Shown here piece after piece: positions 29,001 through 37,478 of a stretch of DNA of 64,000 bases (position 1 is the first letter of the stretch; each line of letters begins with the position of its first letter). The notes beneath the pieces are model-generated. The model was not told the DNA's origin. It was given only the letters and a program-made list of their open reading frames with translations, and searched no databases. Location of the stretch: assembly GCF_002150785.1 (NCBI RefSeq), contig NZ_MTAZ01000015.1, forward strand, positions 103,199 to 167,198, given 5' to 3'. This DNA comes from Arenibacter amylolyticus (GTDB taxonomy: Bacteria; Bacteroidota; Bacteroidia; Flavobacteriales; Flavobacteriaceae). Made by a program: the position numbers and the translations under genes.

Positions 29001-29432
29001 TCCCGTAACCTGAAGTTGCATCTCAACTAGCCCATGGGAAGGATTATCGGATACATCCTTAAGGCTTACTGGCTGTTTTTTTAAGAGGATTTTCCTATCA
29101 TCTACTTCAAAGGAAATATGCATCCCTTTAAAAAGCTGCTTCAGCACCTCTTCTACAGACGCCTGTTTTACATTTATTTTTACCCGTTTCTTTAGGTCGA
29201 CCGTCTTGGTATTGAAGAAAAATTTAAATTCGGTCTTCGTTTCAATTTCTTCCATCACAGCTTCTACCGTAGCAGTCTCCATATCCAGGGATATTTTGGT
29301 TTGCTGCGAATAGGTGGAATTTGCCTGCATTATAAAGGAAACGGTCAATAAAAATAGAAGTGACAACCTCATTTTTACTTTAAAATTTAAGCACCAAGGG
29401 AAATTCCCCCTCGATATTGGTGGTTTTTGCAT
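26034..29432 (-). CDS. SusC/RagA TonB-linked transporter with STN signalling domain
   Basis: 1132 residues. A 20-residue positively charged leader precedes the hydrophobic signal (MRLSLLFLLTVSFIMQANS), so Met21 is an alternative start. A secretin/TonB short N-terminal (STN) domain follows (about residues 45-115: ETATVEAVMEEIETKTEFKF...VEEVLKQLFKGMHI), then a carboxypeptidase-like domain (GASIVEKGTTNGTQTDFDG), EVVLVGYGTQRR, the plug (EVLKDASSAAIYGTRAANGVI) and a barrel ending LGFRFTF. The STN domain normally contacts a FecR anti-sigma factor, and a fecR gene lies directly upstream with its ECF sigma factor divergent: a complete cell-surface signalling set. The transporter therefore imports its substrate and reports its presence. 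Confidence 0.96.
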   Translation of the reverse strand: MQKPPISRGNFPWCLNFKVKMRLSLLFLLTVSFIMQANSTYSQQTKISLDMETATVEAVMEEIETKTEFKFFFNTKTVDLKKRVKINVKQASVEEVLKQLFKGMHISFEVDDRKILLKKQPVSLKDVSDNPSHGLVEMQLQVTGTVSDDQGQPLPGASIVEKGTTNGTQTDFDGNFNLEVASENSVLVVSYIGFSTKEIPVTDGTILTITLEESAAGLDEVVLVGYGTQRRSDVTGSVASIKSDQLSKAPIGQVSNSLQGLASGMEIVSDGGSPGASPVIQIRGTGSINSSNPLIVIDGVPSGQLSDINPNDIEQIEVLKDASSAAIYGTRAANGVILVTTKSGRLNTDTKINLNVYSGISEVSNKLNLLKANDLVMLKKERYANDGITPNEFWNNNYYTVNRTDWQNSLFQTGHFQNVDLGISGGNERSSYLTSMGYYNEEGIILSSKFERLSARFNSTHRLSDRLKINQNFQYSYKNWYNPNTSSVYSGVLWQALRFNPAIPSIDENGVWGSAAANNELGDINNPVYELTTEDHTKRNHNLLTSLSLEYKVSDDLILKGNVGLDGNLYKAKDFFPSVTEQMRRRNDAELSITQESNYTLLGEAYLNYSKYVGNHNFEIVAGVSSQSSKGEYQYTSKRGFGDETLNQIVFDNGATMNSITGNFNVPEKLASVFGRVNYAYQNKYLLTATLRSDGSSKFAKGNQWGYFPGFSVGWKLSEEEFLNEVDFLSDLKVKGGWGKLGNQEVADLQYLTLIQRNIDYGNKYTFGTEKVGGALITSLGNPMITWEKTAMTNIGLESSFFNHALFTNITWFDKRTTDMLIPSVMMGSIGRATIPDYNIGELRNWGWEIEVGYRKTYPSSLSYNVGMNLTLIKNEVSKLYGNNNYISSVFYGRQSQEISRTYESMPLASFFGWKTDGIYQNQAEVSSDPNISNDPRRDDITPGDVRFLDINADGVIDEKDRTYLGDPNPNAIVGLQLGVDYKKFSLSANFVGNFGAELYNADRMQGLDPTYSYNMYEETLNRWHGEGTSNSIPKMSTQRTNLNHRTSDLFIESGDFVKLKTLTLGYQITPKNSILFDDLSVYIMAENLFTITGYSGYNPEIGYSDGNLQRGVDYANYPFSRKLSLGFRFTF

Positions 29433-29483
29433 AACTTTAGGTGTTTGTTAGTGGTTATATTTAAATTAATCACGTTTTCAAAG

Positions 29484-29552
29484 CGGGGAATGTTCCAGCA
29501 TTTCCCGTTTTATTTCCATGATTTCTTATACTTTCACATATAGCTATATGTG
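29484..29552. promoter_or_regulatory. Hairpin and perfect 18-bp palindrome between fecR and susC
   Basis: A stem of CGGGGAATG (29484-29492) with CATTTCCCG (29499-29507), containing one G-T pair, is followed by the perfect palindrome CACATATAGCTATATGTG (29535-29552). Both lie between the fecR stop and the susC start. The first may attenuate read-through from fecR; the second could be an operator or a cruciform/RNA stem. Confidence 0.55.
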
Positions 29553-29593
29553 CTTCGGTTTACATTAAACTGTTCATTTCATGGGCTTTATCA

Positions 29594-30754
29594 TTATTTA
29601 ATTACTATTTTATTTTCTACGATGATATAATCTATCTCATACACTTTATTAAAGTAATGGAGCACTTGCTCAATGGTTTCATGTTGTGTTTCAATAGTGG
29701 CATTAAAGGTTTCTTTGGCCAAATCTTTATTGTTATTGATGATTACCACATTGTAACTTCGCTCTAGCTTTTGTATGATCTTATCAAAGGAAAGGTCCCT
29801 AAATACTAAGTTTCCACTTTTCCATGAGGTATACTGGGAGGTGTTTACTTTCTCTTTTTCGACAGATCCCACTTCTTTATTAAAACTCCCTTTAAACCCA
29901 GGTTCTAAAAACACCTCCTCTTTTACCTCCTGGGAATTGGATGTACCTCTTAAACTCACCGAACCTTCAACAAGAACTACTTCGGTTGACTCGTCCTCCG
30001 GGTAATTGGCAATATTAAAACTGGTGCCATAAACCTTTACGTCTAACTGCCCCGTATTAACCACAAAGGGGATGTTGGGATCATGAGCCACCTCCATAAA
30101 TGCTTCTCCGGTTAAAAAGACTTTCCGCTCTTCACCAGCTAAAAAGGTAGTAGGGTATTTTAAGGAACTTTCTGCATTTAGGTGTACTTCTGTGCCGTCT
30201 GCCAATTCAATATAAAACTGTTTCCCCTTGGGAACCCTTAGGGTATTATAACTTACTTCCTCACGGGTCCCTTGTTCTTCATAGACCAATTTCTGCCCTT
30301 TCTGCACTCCTAATACAGTCCCTTCTTCACTCAATACTTCTAAGGTCCCTTCTCCCGAGATTACTTTAATTTCTCCATTCCCGAGCTGTAGGGTTATAGC
30401 ATCTATTTTTGGCGCTATATTTTCTTTAGTATCAGCCCCTGTCAATTCATTCTGTATAAAATAGCCTAGGCCAATGAATAAAATTGCCATGGCGGCATAT
30501 TTAAAGACAGATTTAAACCTAGTCCTACTTTTATTTGTTTCGCTTTTTATCTCCTTTAGCAAATTTGTTCTCACCTCCTTTAGATCGGGATTGTTCATAG
30601 CCAAGGTAGTGGCGAAATGTGTTTTTACATATTCTTTAAAAACATCCTCATTATCTGCATCCTGAATCCAGGTATTCAGCCTATCCAACTCCTCAGCGCT
30701 TGCCGATTTAGAAAGGAATTTTATAATAAGATGTTCTACTTCTTGAGGAATCAT
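29594..30754 (-). CDS. FecR-family anti-sigma factor
   Basis: 386 residues. A cytoplasmic N-terminus of about 85 residues (the sigma-binding part) is followed by one transmembrane helix (FKYAAMAILFIGLGYFI, about 85-101). The periplasmic FecR domain has TLRVPKGKQFYIELADGTEVHLNAESSLKYP and GEAFMEVAHDPNIPFVV, about residues 170-270. The C-terminal 80 residues (LSFDKIIQKLERSYNVVI) match the DUF4974-type domain that receives the STN signal. It would hold the divergent ECF sigma factor inactive until the SusC partner binds substrate. The gene reads in the same direction as susC, 162 bases upstream of it. Confidence 0.95.
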   Translation of the reverse strand: MIPQEVEHLIIKFLSKSASAEELDRLNTWIQDADNEDVFKEYVKTHFATTLAMNNPDLKEVRTNLLKEIKSETNKSRTRFKSVFKYAAMAILFIGLGYFIQNELTGADTKENIAPKIDAITLQLGNGEIKVISGEGTLEVLSEEGTVLGVQKGQKLVYEEQGTREEVSYNTLRVPKGKQFYIELADGTEVHLNAESSLKYPTTFLAGEERKVFLTGEAFMEVAHDPNIPFVVNTGQLDVKVYGTSFNIANYPEDESTEVVLVEGSVSLRGTSNSQEVKEEVFLEPGFKGSFNKEVGSVEKEKVNTSQYTSWKSGNLVFRDLSFDKIIQKLERSYNVVIINNNKDLAKETFNATIETQHETIEQVLHYFNKVYEIDYIIVENKIVIK

Positions 30755-30870
30755 TTTGTATTGTTCTTTATAGTAATACAGAGCAGATTTGCAACACCCT
30801 ACCTTTTTTATGATTTTTTTTTAATTCATATAATTATTTATAGATTTACTTGCCAGATACCAACCAATCT

Positions 30871-31461
30871 ATGAGGAAAATTGATAATGAAGATTTAACC
30901 GAACAGCTTATTCATGGAAATGAAAAAGCGTATATGACGTTGTTGGACACCTACCAGAGAAGACTCTATGCCTATGCACTAACATTATCTGGGGATGCAG
31001 ATACTGCACAGGATATTGTTCAAAATGTATTTTTAAACACTTGGAGATCTCGAAAAACATTGAATCCAGATTTATCGCTTCAGAGCTTTCTGTATAAATC
31101 CGTTTACAACGCCTTTGTAAATCACTACCAGCAGCATAAAGCCAACATGATTTTACAAAACAAATATGTAGAGGCCCTAACGGAGGTAGTAGAGGAAACC
31201 AATGAGAATGACTTAGCGCGAATGATCAAGATCATGAACGATGAAATTGACAAACTACCCCCAAAATGCAGGGAAATTTTCATTCTCAGCAAAAAAGAAG
31301 GCCTCACCAATAAGGAAATAGCCCAACATCTAAATATCTCAATAAAAGCAGTAGAAGCTCAAATTACAAAGGCTTTTGGCGTGTTAAGAAGTAAATTGGG
31401 TGAGCGTTACAAGATGCTTTTATATGCATTTATAGGATTGGGCTGCAACAAGAGGTTGTAA
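30871..31461 (+). CDS. ECF RNA polymerase sigma factor (Bacteroidota family)
   Basis: 196 residues from ATG 30871; a TTG seven codons upstream (30850) is possible but would lie almost on top of a TAGATTTA -7-like sequence. Region 2 is visible as AYMTLLDTYQRRLYAYALTLSGDADTAQDIVQNVFLNTW and region 4 as LPPKCREIFILSKKEGLTNKEIAQHLNISIKAVEAQITKAF. This is the sigma-70-like ECF type paired with FecR in Bacteroidota. It is divergent from fecR (116 bases) and should direct transcription of the fecR-susC-susD set once released. The C-terminus is slightly hydrophobic (LLYAFIGLGCNKRL). Confidence 0.94.
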   Translation: MRKIDNEDLTEQLIHGNEKAYMTLLDTYQRRLYAYALTLSGDADTAQDIVQNVFLNTWRSRKTLNPDLSLQSFLYKSVYNAFVNHYQQHKANMILQNKYVEALTEVVEETNENDLARMIKIMNDEIDKLPPKCREIFILSKKEGLTNKEIAQHLNISIKAVEAQITKAFGVLRSKLGERYKMLLYAFIGLGCNKRL

Positions 31462-31629
31462 GTTTGACCCTTAATTACGATTTGAGACTTAGCCCAATTT
31501 GTAAGGTTTTCTCCCCCTACTTACCCCTAATTATACCATTCTTCTGGCATTAATAATTGTCTTTCAGAGGTATCTTTTTGCCTTAAAAACAGTAAAACCT
31601 ACCCATAACAATTCCTACTCGGGAATAAA

Positions 31630-33054
31630 CTAAAGATTATTCCCATTCTTAGCCACTTCAGCTTTTAATTCAGCATTACTGCCCACATTTATTTCTAAGT
31701 TGGGTAAAGATTCTTTTAATTGGGCAAGACCGGAAACCGACAGTTGTGTGTCCCATACATAGAGAGTTTTAAGTTCTTTTAGCTCCTTTAAAACCGAAAT
31801 ACTCTCATCGCTAATGCTTGTACTATACGCTTTTAGCATTTTAAGCTGGGTAAGGCCTTTCAACTTTTTGAATTCAGCATCCGTTATGGGAGTACCATCT
31901 ACTTCTAACCACTCCAAGTTATCACACAGGGCAACAAAATCTAGTTCCTTATTCCCAAGGGGGATACCACTCAGATCCAATTCAATGATATTTTTTGAAA
32001 TCCGTTGTAGGTCCGTAATAGCTTTTGGGTCATACTCCGGCGGTAAATAAACGGAGACACTCAAACCCTTGGAATTACTGCTTATCCTGTGAATGGTGAT
32101 ATAATTAGAGGCCAGGTTTTGAAGGGTACTGTCCTGCACCATTGGCAACTTTATCCATTTTTCCGTGAGGTCTGGCTGCATCATTTTCTCTACATATCCC
32201 ACTAGTGGATCGGTCCTTTTAATTTCGGCCAATCGGAGCGTGTCCGAGGCGCCAAGGGATATCCAGCGTTCTAGTATTCCAATTTCATCTTGCGTTAAAG
32301 GGGTTTTCCCTTCCGGCGGCATGTGTTCTTCATCTTGCATCGGTAGATGGAGTCGCCTAATAAGCTCGCTCTCTTCAGGCAACCCAGGAACCAGGGTATT
32401 TCCGCTTTCCCCTCCTTTAAGCAGCGCTGCAAGACTCGTCATCACCAGTTCTCCTTTCCGCTTGTTGGGGTTATGACAGCTAACACATTTATTCTCCAAA
32501 ATTCGGGTAACAACATCCGTATAGATAATGGGGTTTTCAGGGATTTTTATGGGTCTTTTTTTGGTGGGCAGCGCTAAAAACCCTTCCCCATGGGTCACCA
32601 TACCTCCATAATGCCCTGTGGCAACAACAAGCCCTACCAATACTACTTGCAAGCCTTTGGTATATATATTATTACTCAGCTGCACCTGTGTAAGGGCATA
32701 CCATAGGGCTGCTAACAAAGCAACCCCTGCACCCAACCATTGATGCCTAAATAACAAGTCTCCTTTTACCGCGACCTCCTTGCCTAGAAAGAATCCGGAA
32801 ATCGCCGTTAAAAGAGCGGAGAGCACTGCAACCGTCAATAATTGATAAGGTACTTTCTTTCCTGTTAACCCCAAAAATAGGGCCATCAATAAAAGAACAA
32901 TAGGGAAATGGAGCACTAAGGGATGCCATCTTCCCATCCAAGAAACTAGGCTTGGAAGTACGATGTACGATTCAAATAAGAGGCAGAAAATAAGGAATAC
33001 CGAAAGGCCTAAAACAACATAGTCTACCCATTTATTTTTTGAAGAGTGCGCCAT
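31630..33054 (-). CDS. Membrane c-type cytochrome-domain protein (DUF2231 + Planctomycete-type cytochrome + leucine-rich C-terminus)
   Basis: 474 residues. Four to five membrane helices in the first 150 residues, including HPLVLHFPIVLLLMALFLG of the DUF2231 type with histidines that could bind haem. A Planctomycete cytochrome C-like domain follows with the haem motif C190-V-S-C-H194 and a late MPPEGKTPLTQDEI segment. The last 170 residues contain leucine-rich repeat-like units (LEWLEVDGTPITDAEFKKLKGLTQLKMLKAYSTSISDES). It is the third gene of a tight operon, starting four bases after the DUF1501 gene stop. It probably passes electrons or anchors the complex at the membrane; the role is not established. 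Confidence 0.85.
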   Translation of the reverse strand: MAHSSKNKWVDYVVLGLSVFLIFCLLFESYIVLPSLVSWMGRWHPLVLHFPIVLLLMALFLGLTGKKVPYQLLTVAVLSALLTAISGFFLGKEVAVKGDLLFRHQWLGAGVALLAALWYALTQVQLSNNIYTKGLQVVLVGLVVATGHYGGMVTHGEGFLALPTKKRPIKIPENPIIYTDVVTRILENKCVSCHNPNKRKGELVMTSLAALLKGGESGNTLVPGLPEESELIRRLHLPMQDEEHMPPEGKTPLTQDEIGILERWISLGASDTLRLAEIKRTDPLVGYVEKMMQPDLTEKWIKLPMVQDSTLQNLASNYITIHRISSNSKGLSVSVYLPPEYDPKAITDLQRISKNIIELDLSGIPLGNKELDFVALCDNLEWLEVDGTPITDAEFKKLKGLTQLKMLKAYSTSISDESISVLKELKELKTLYVWDTQLSVSGLAQLKESLPNLEINVGSNAELKAEVAKNGNNL

Positions 33055-33058
33055 TAAA

Positions 33059-34519
33059 TTATATTAAAAGATCTTTTACGACATTACCGGCAACATCGGT
33101 TAATCTAAATCGACGACCTTGGTGCTTGTAGACCAATTGTTCGTGGTCTAGGCCCATCACATGCATCATGGTAGCATGGAAATCGTTTATATGCACGGGG
33201 TTCTCTATCACGTTGTATCCAAATTCATCGGTCTTCCCATAGGTAAGTCCGGGTTTAATGCCCCCTCCTGCCATCCAGATACTAAAGGCCCTTGGGTGAT
33301 GATCGCGCCCATAACTCTCTGGGTTAAAATGACCCTGACAGAAATTAGTACGACCAAATTCGCCCCCCCAAACTACCAGGGTATCCTCTAACATCCCCCG
33401 TTGTTTTAAGTCAAGCACCAAGGCCGCCGAAGCCCTATCCACATCCTTGGCCTGCCCTGCCATTTCGTTGGGCAAGTTGCCATGCTGGTCCCAGCCCTGA
33501 TGGTAGAGTTGTATAAATCGCACCCCATTTTCTGCCAGTCTTCGCGCCTGCAAGGCATTGGCAGCGTAGGTACCAGGAACCTGACAATCTTCCCCGTACA
33601 TTTTGATGATAGATTCCGGTTCTTTGGAAATATCCATCACGTTGGGGACCGACATCTGCATGCGGTAGGCCATTTCGTATTGTGCGATCCGGGATTCGAT
33701 CTCATCGTCCCCCGTTTCAACGTGATGTAGTTTATTCAATGAAGATACATGGTCTAATAAATGTCTTTTATCCGAGCGGGAAATCCCCTCGGGATCGTTC
33801 AGGTACAGCACGGGATCTTTGCCGGACCGCAAAAGCACCCCTTGGTGTTTGGAGTCTAAAAATCCGCTAGACCATAATTTTGAGTACAAGCCTTGGCTAT
33901 TCCCCTTTCCCCTGGAGGTTAAGACCACAAAAGAAGGCAGGTTCTTATTCTCATTTCCAAGGCCGTAGCTTAACCAAGACCCCATACTGGGTCGGCCAGA
34001 AATCTGACTGCCCGTTTGGAAAAAGGTAATGGCCGGATCGTGATTAATGGCCTCGGTCTGCATACTTCTAATGACGGTAATTTCATCTGCTATCTTAGCG
34101 ATATGAGGAAAATAGTCACTAATCCATTTTCCACTTTCCCCATATTGGTGGAACTTTGCTGCGGAAGGCATTAAGGGAAAGCTATCTTGCCCAGAGGTCA
34201 TCCCTGTTAATCGCTGCCCCCCTCTTACCGAATCGGGCAAGTCTTCCCCCATCCGCTTCTGAAGGGTTGGCTTATAATCAAAAGACTCTAACTGAGAAGG
34301 TCCCCCAGCCTGGAACAGGTAAATAATGCGTTTCGCCTTCGGTGCAAAATGAGGAATTCCCAATGGTTGGGATGCCAATTGTTTTACATCTCCCTTAAAG
34401 AGATCGGGAATCAAAAGAGACCCCAATGCCAAGGATCCTATACCCACGCTCAGTTGAGAAAAAAAATGGCGACGGTTCACCTTTAAAGGGTTTTCTTCCT
34501 TGTTCCCATGTTCTTCCAT
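33059..34519 (-). CDS. DUF1501 (sulfatase-fold) protein with Tat-like signal
   Basis: 486 residues from ATG 34519, four bases past the stop of the preceding gene; an upstream ATG at 34546 would overlap that gene by 23 bases. The N-terminus has NRRHFFSQLSVGIGSLALGSLL, a twin-arginine export signal. The DUF1501 features are clear: YLFQAGGPSQLESFDYKP, the INHDPAITFFQTGSQISGRPSMGSW stretch, and late GGEFGRTN, HHPRAFSIWMAGGGIKPG. The family shares the alkaline-phosphatase/sulfatase superfamily fold and is nearly always encoded with PSD1/DUF1549 proteins, as here. The substrate is unknown. Confidence 0.93.
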   Translation of the reverse strand: MEEHGNKEENPLKVNRRHFFSQLSVGIGSLALGSLLIPDLFKGDVKQLASQPLGIPHFAPKAKRIIYLFQAGGPSQLESFDYKPTLQKRMGEDLPDSVRGGQRLTGMTSGQDSFPLMPSAAKFHQYGESGKWISDYFPHIAKIADEITVIRSMQTEAINHDPAITFFQTGSQISGRPSMGSWLSYGLGNENKNLPSFVVLTSRGKGNSQGLYSKLWSSGFLDSKHQGVLLRSGKDPVLYLNDPEGISRSDKRHLLDHVSSLNKLHHVETGDDEIESRIAQYEMAYRMQMSVPNVMDISKEPESIIKMYGEDCQVPGTYAANALQARRLAENGVRFIQLYHQGWDQHGNLPNEMAGQAKDVDRASAALVLDLKQRGMLEDTLVVWGGEFGRTNFCQGHFNPESYGRDHHPRAFSIWMAGGGIKPGLTYGKTDEFGYNVIENPVHINDFHATMMHVMGLDHEQLVYKHQGRRFRLTDVAGNVVKDLLI

Positions 34520-34523
34520 AGTC

Positions 34524-36866
34524 CTATTCTTTGGTAATTGTTTCATCTAAATTATAAATGGTCTGCACGGTCAGCATAAGAGCGGCAGTTTTTGCGGGGT
34601 CTGTCTCCAATTGCTCATAGGCTCCTACGGCCACTAATTTTTCGGCATCCACTAAATTGGTCTTATAAAGCGCTAACGCATCTTGGTAATAGTTATTTAG
34701 AATTTTAAGTTCCTCCTCCTTAGGAGAACGCACCAAAATTCGTTTAAAAACATCCGCTACAACATCCTGATTATCGGGATCATGCAAAATGGTTCGCTGT
34801 GCCAATACGCGTGCCGCTTCCAGTACTTGCACATCATTTTGGAGCACCAATGCCTGTAAGGGAGTGTTGGTTTTTTGCCGGCGCACCTCGGACAGGTCCC
34901 TGTTGGGTGCATCAAATATGGTCATATTGGGCGGTGGCAGGGTTCGTTTCCAAAAGGTATATAAGGAACGCCTATACAGGTCGTCCCCTTCATCCGGGGT
35001 GTAGGTAGTTAAAATTCCACGATCGCCTCCCGCATTGGTTTCCTCCCATAGTCCAGCAGGCTGGTACGGCTTTACACTAGGTCCGCCTAACTCACGATTA
35101 AGCAAGCCGCTAGTTGCTAGGATATAGTCACGTATCATTTCACCACTCATTCTAAAACGCGCTGCACGGGCCAATAGCCTATTCTCTGGGTCGGCCTTTT
35201 TTAGCTCCGGTCTCATGTCGGATTTTTGTTGATAGGTAGCAGAGCGCATTATTTTTTTTAGCAGGTACTTGGTATCCCAACCGTTCTCCATAAAATCCAC
35301 CGCCAACCAGTCTAATAGGTCTGGGTGGGTCGGTAAGCTCCCTTGCACCCCAAAGTCTTCGGCAGTTTCCACAATACCCTTTCCAAACAACATGGCCCAA
35401 ATACGATTTACGTAGACCCTTGCGGTTAGGGGATTCTTGGTATCGGTTAACCACTGTGCAAGTCCAAGTCTATTTTTAGGAAGCGTTTCAGAAAAAGCAT
35501 AGATGGCTTTGGGCGTTGCTGGTTGTACCGAGTCCGTAGGCTGGTCGTAGGCACCCCTATTAAGGATATAGGTAGTCTTGGGGGCCGAATCGTTCATGAC
35601 CATTACCTTAATTTCGGGAGTTTTTTTCATATTGATAAAAGAGAGCACGCCGGTGCTATCCTCTTGGGAAATTTCCATATAGGGAGGGTCTGCGTAGAAT
35701 TTTTGATTTTTGGCTTGTACGGCATCCATCTGTATCCCTTTTTCGTCTACTTGATTAAAAAAGGCGAAAAACTCGAAGTAGTTCCTTTGTGAAATGGCGT
35801 CGTACTTATGGTCATGGCACTGGGCACACTCTAAGGTAATCCCCAAAACTCCCTTCCCTAGGGTATTGGTTCTGTCTAGCACATAATTGGTGCGGTATTC
35901 CTCCTGGATAACACCCCCTTCTTGGGTGATGGGATGATTACGGTTAAATCCGGTTGCCAATAGCTGCTCTTTGGTAGCGTTGGGCAATAAATCGCCCGCC
36001 ATTTGCCAGGTCAGGAACTGGTCGTAGGGCAGGTTCTTGTTAAAGGCATGGATCACCCAATCTCTCCAGGGCCACATGGTGCGATAACTATCGTCCTGGT
36101 AGCCGTGGGAATCGGCATAGCGAGACACATCTAGCCAAGTTTGGGCCATACGTTCCCCATAGGCTGGGGAGGCTAAAAATTGATCTATCATATTTGCTAT
36201 CTGCCCTTCAGAACTATCATTAAGGAAATGCGCTACCTGTTCTGGGGTGGGTGGGAGCCCTGTTAAGTCTAAACTAATTCTACGTAGTAGGGTTTCCATA
36301 GGAGCCCTTTCTGATGGCTGTAAATTAAAATCTTCCAGCTTTTTTAATACAAAACCATCTATTTCATTCTGCACCCAATCCGTTCTTTCGGTCTTGGGAG
36401 GTTCATTTTTCTTTGGCGGAATATAGGCCCAGTGTTTCTCAAATTTAGCGCCTTGTTCTATCCATTTTTTAATGAGTCTTTTTTCGTAGGAGTTAAGTGA
36501 CAGCTTAGAGTTGGGGGGCGGCATCTGCATATCTGGATCGTCTGATGTGATTGCTTTATATACCTTACTCCTTTGTGGTTTTCTAGGTACTAGGGGGAAT
36601 TCTCCCGGACTTTCCGGAAGTTCGGACAGTGCCGTCTCCTCCAAATCTAGTCGTAGTTTAGCTTTCCGCTTATTGGCATCGGGTCCGTGGCAGGTGTAGC
36701 AATTATCGGAAAGGATGGGCTGAATATGAAAGTTATAATCCACCACCTCTGGTAGTTTCAGGGATGAATACTCGTCTTTATCAGGATGGAACACTCCCGT
36801 AGTGAAGGCATATAAGACCCCTAGGAGAACTGCAATCATCGATAAGAGTAATATCTTCTGTTTCAT
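34524..36866 (-). CDS. PSD1-type protein: Planctomycete cytochrome C + DUF1549 + DUF1553
   Basis: 780 residues from ATG 36866; upstream the frame opens only with a TTG. The N-terminal hydrophobic segment (KILLLSMIAVLLGVLYAF) is a signal or membrane anchor. A cytochrome-c motif C56-Y-T-C-H60 with GPDANKRKAKLRLD follows, then DUF1549 (RISLDLTGLPPTPEQ...ERMAQTWLDVSRYADSHGY, and a CAQCHDHKYD second haem-like motif), then DUF1553 (LGLAQWLTDTKNPLTARVYVNRIW...RSLYTFWKRTLPPP, PLQALVLQND). It is the first gene of a three-gene operon with DUF1501 and the DUF2231 cytochrome. Such sets are abundant in Planctomycetes and occur in Bacteroidota; function is unproven. Confidence 0.93.
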   Translation of the reverse strand: MKQKILLLSMIAVLLGVLYAFTTGVFHPDKDEYSSLKLPEVVDYNFHIQPILSDNCYTCHGPDANKRKAKLRLDLEETALSELPESPGEFPLVPRKPQRSKVYKAITSDDPDMQMPPPNSKLSLNSYEKRLIKKWIEQGAKFEKHWAYIPPKKNEPPKTERTDWVQNEIDGFVLKKLEDFNLQPSERAPMETLLRRISLDLTGLPPTPEQVAHFLNDSSEGQIANMIDQFLASPAYGERMAQTWLDVSRYADSHGYQDDSYRTMWPWRDWVIHAFNKNLPYDQFLTWQMAGDLLPNATKEQLLATGFNRNHPITQEGGVIQEEYRTNYVLDRTNTLGKGVLGITLECAQCHDHKYDAISQRNYFEFFAFFNQVDEKGIQMDAVQAKNQKFYADPPYMEISQEDSTGVLSFINMKKTPEIKVMVMNDSAPKTTYILNRGAYDQPTDSVQPATPKAIYAFSETLPKNRLGLAQWLTDTKNPLTARVYVNRIWAMLFGKGIVETAEDFGVQGSLPTHPDLLDWLAVDFMENGWDTKYLLKKIMRSATYQQKSDMRPELKKADPENRLLARAARFRMSGEMIRDYILATSGLLNRELGGPSVKPYQPAGLWEETNAGGDRGILTTYTPDEGDDLYRRSLYTFWKRTLPPPNMTIFDAPNRDLSEVRRQKTNTPLQALVLQNDVQVLEAARVLAQRTILHDPDNQDVVADVFKRILVRSPKEEELKILNNYYQDALALYKTNLVDAEKLVAVGAYEQLETDPAKTAALMLTVQTIYNLDETITKE

Positions 36867-37478
36867 TGGGGAAGGAACTAATGATGCCTTTATTTGCAAG
36901 TTTCTGCAATGTACACTCCGGTATTAACGGATTACTAAAAATGAATAATTTAATTTGACTAGCTACTACTTAATAGTCTAAAATAATAAACTATTGCAAA
37001 TAAAACGACTCAAACCTTATGAATAACACCGTTATTGATCTTTTAATTTTAAAAATAACCAATGAACTACGCCAATGGTGGTTGCTCTTAAAAAATCCTG
37101 TGTCTTTTTATTTTAAAAAACACTTATAAAGTATTCCCAAATTAGCGCCTAATATTGTATAAATTTTGAAGAATGGATACTTACAACTCGGATCACATTT
37201 TCTGGTATCATTTCTTGAACTGATTCTTTGCTTTACAGTTGGCAACACTCTCTTCCGTTAGAATAGATTCCTTTAGAATGTTACCAAAATGTTAGGGTTA
37301 GTTAAGGTAGGGGAATATATAAGATTTAAAATTTAATTTTGTCGGAAATTTTTGATTCCCATTATATCGGGGTATCTTAGTAATTGAGCTGTATATTTTG
37401 AATATCACTACATTTTCATAGCCATAATACCGTATTGTTGGCTATACATTTTTAGTACATCATTTTATAATCGTCCCC
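36867..37478. other. Intergenic stretch with one candidate promoter
   Basis: About 610 bases of divergent space. A TAATTTTG sequence at 37334-37341 matches the -7 consensus on the plus strand and could drive the PAS/GAF gene with a leader of about 130 bases. No gene, RNA fold or repeat was recognised elsewhere in it. Confidence 0.35.
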
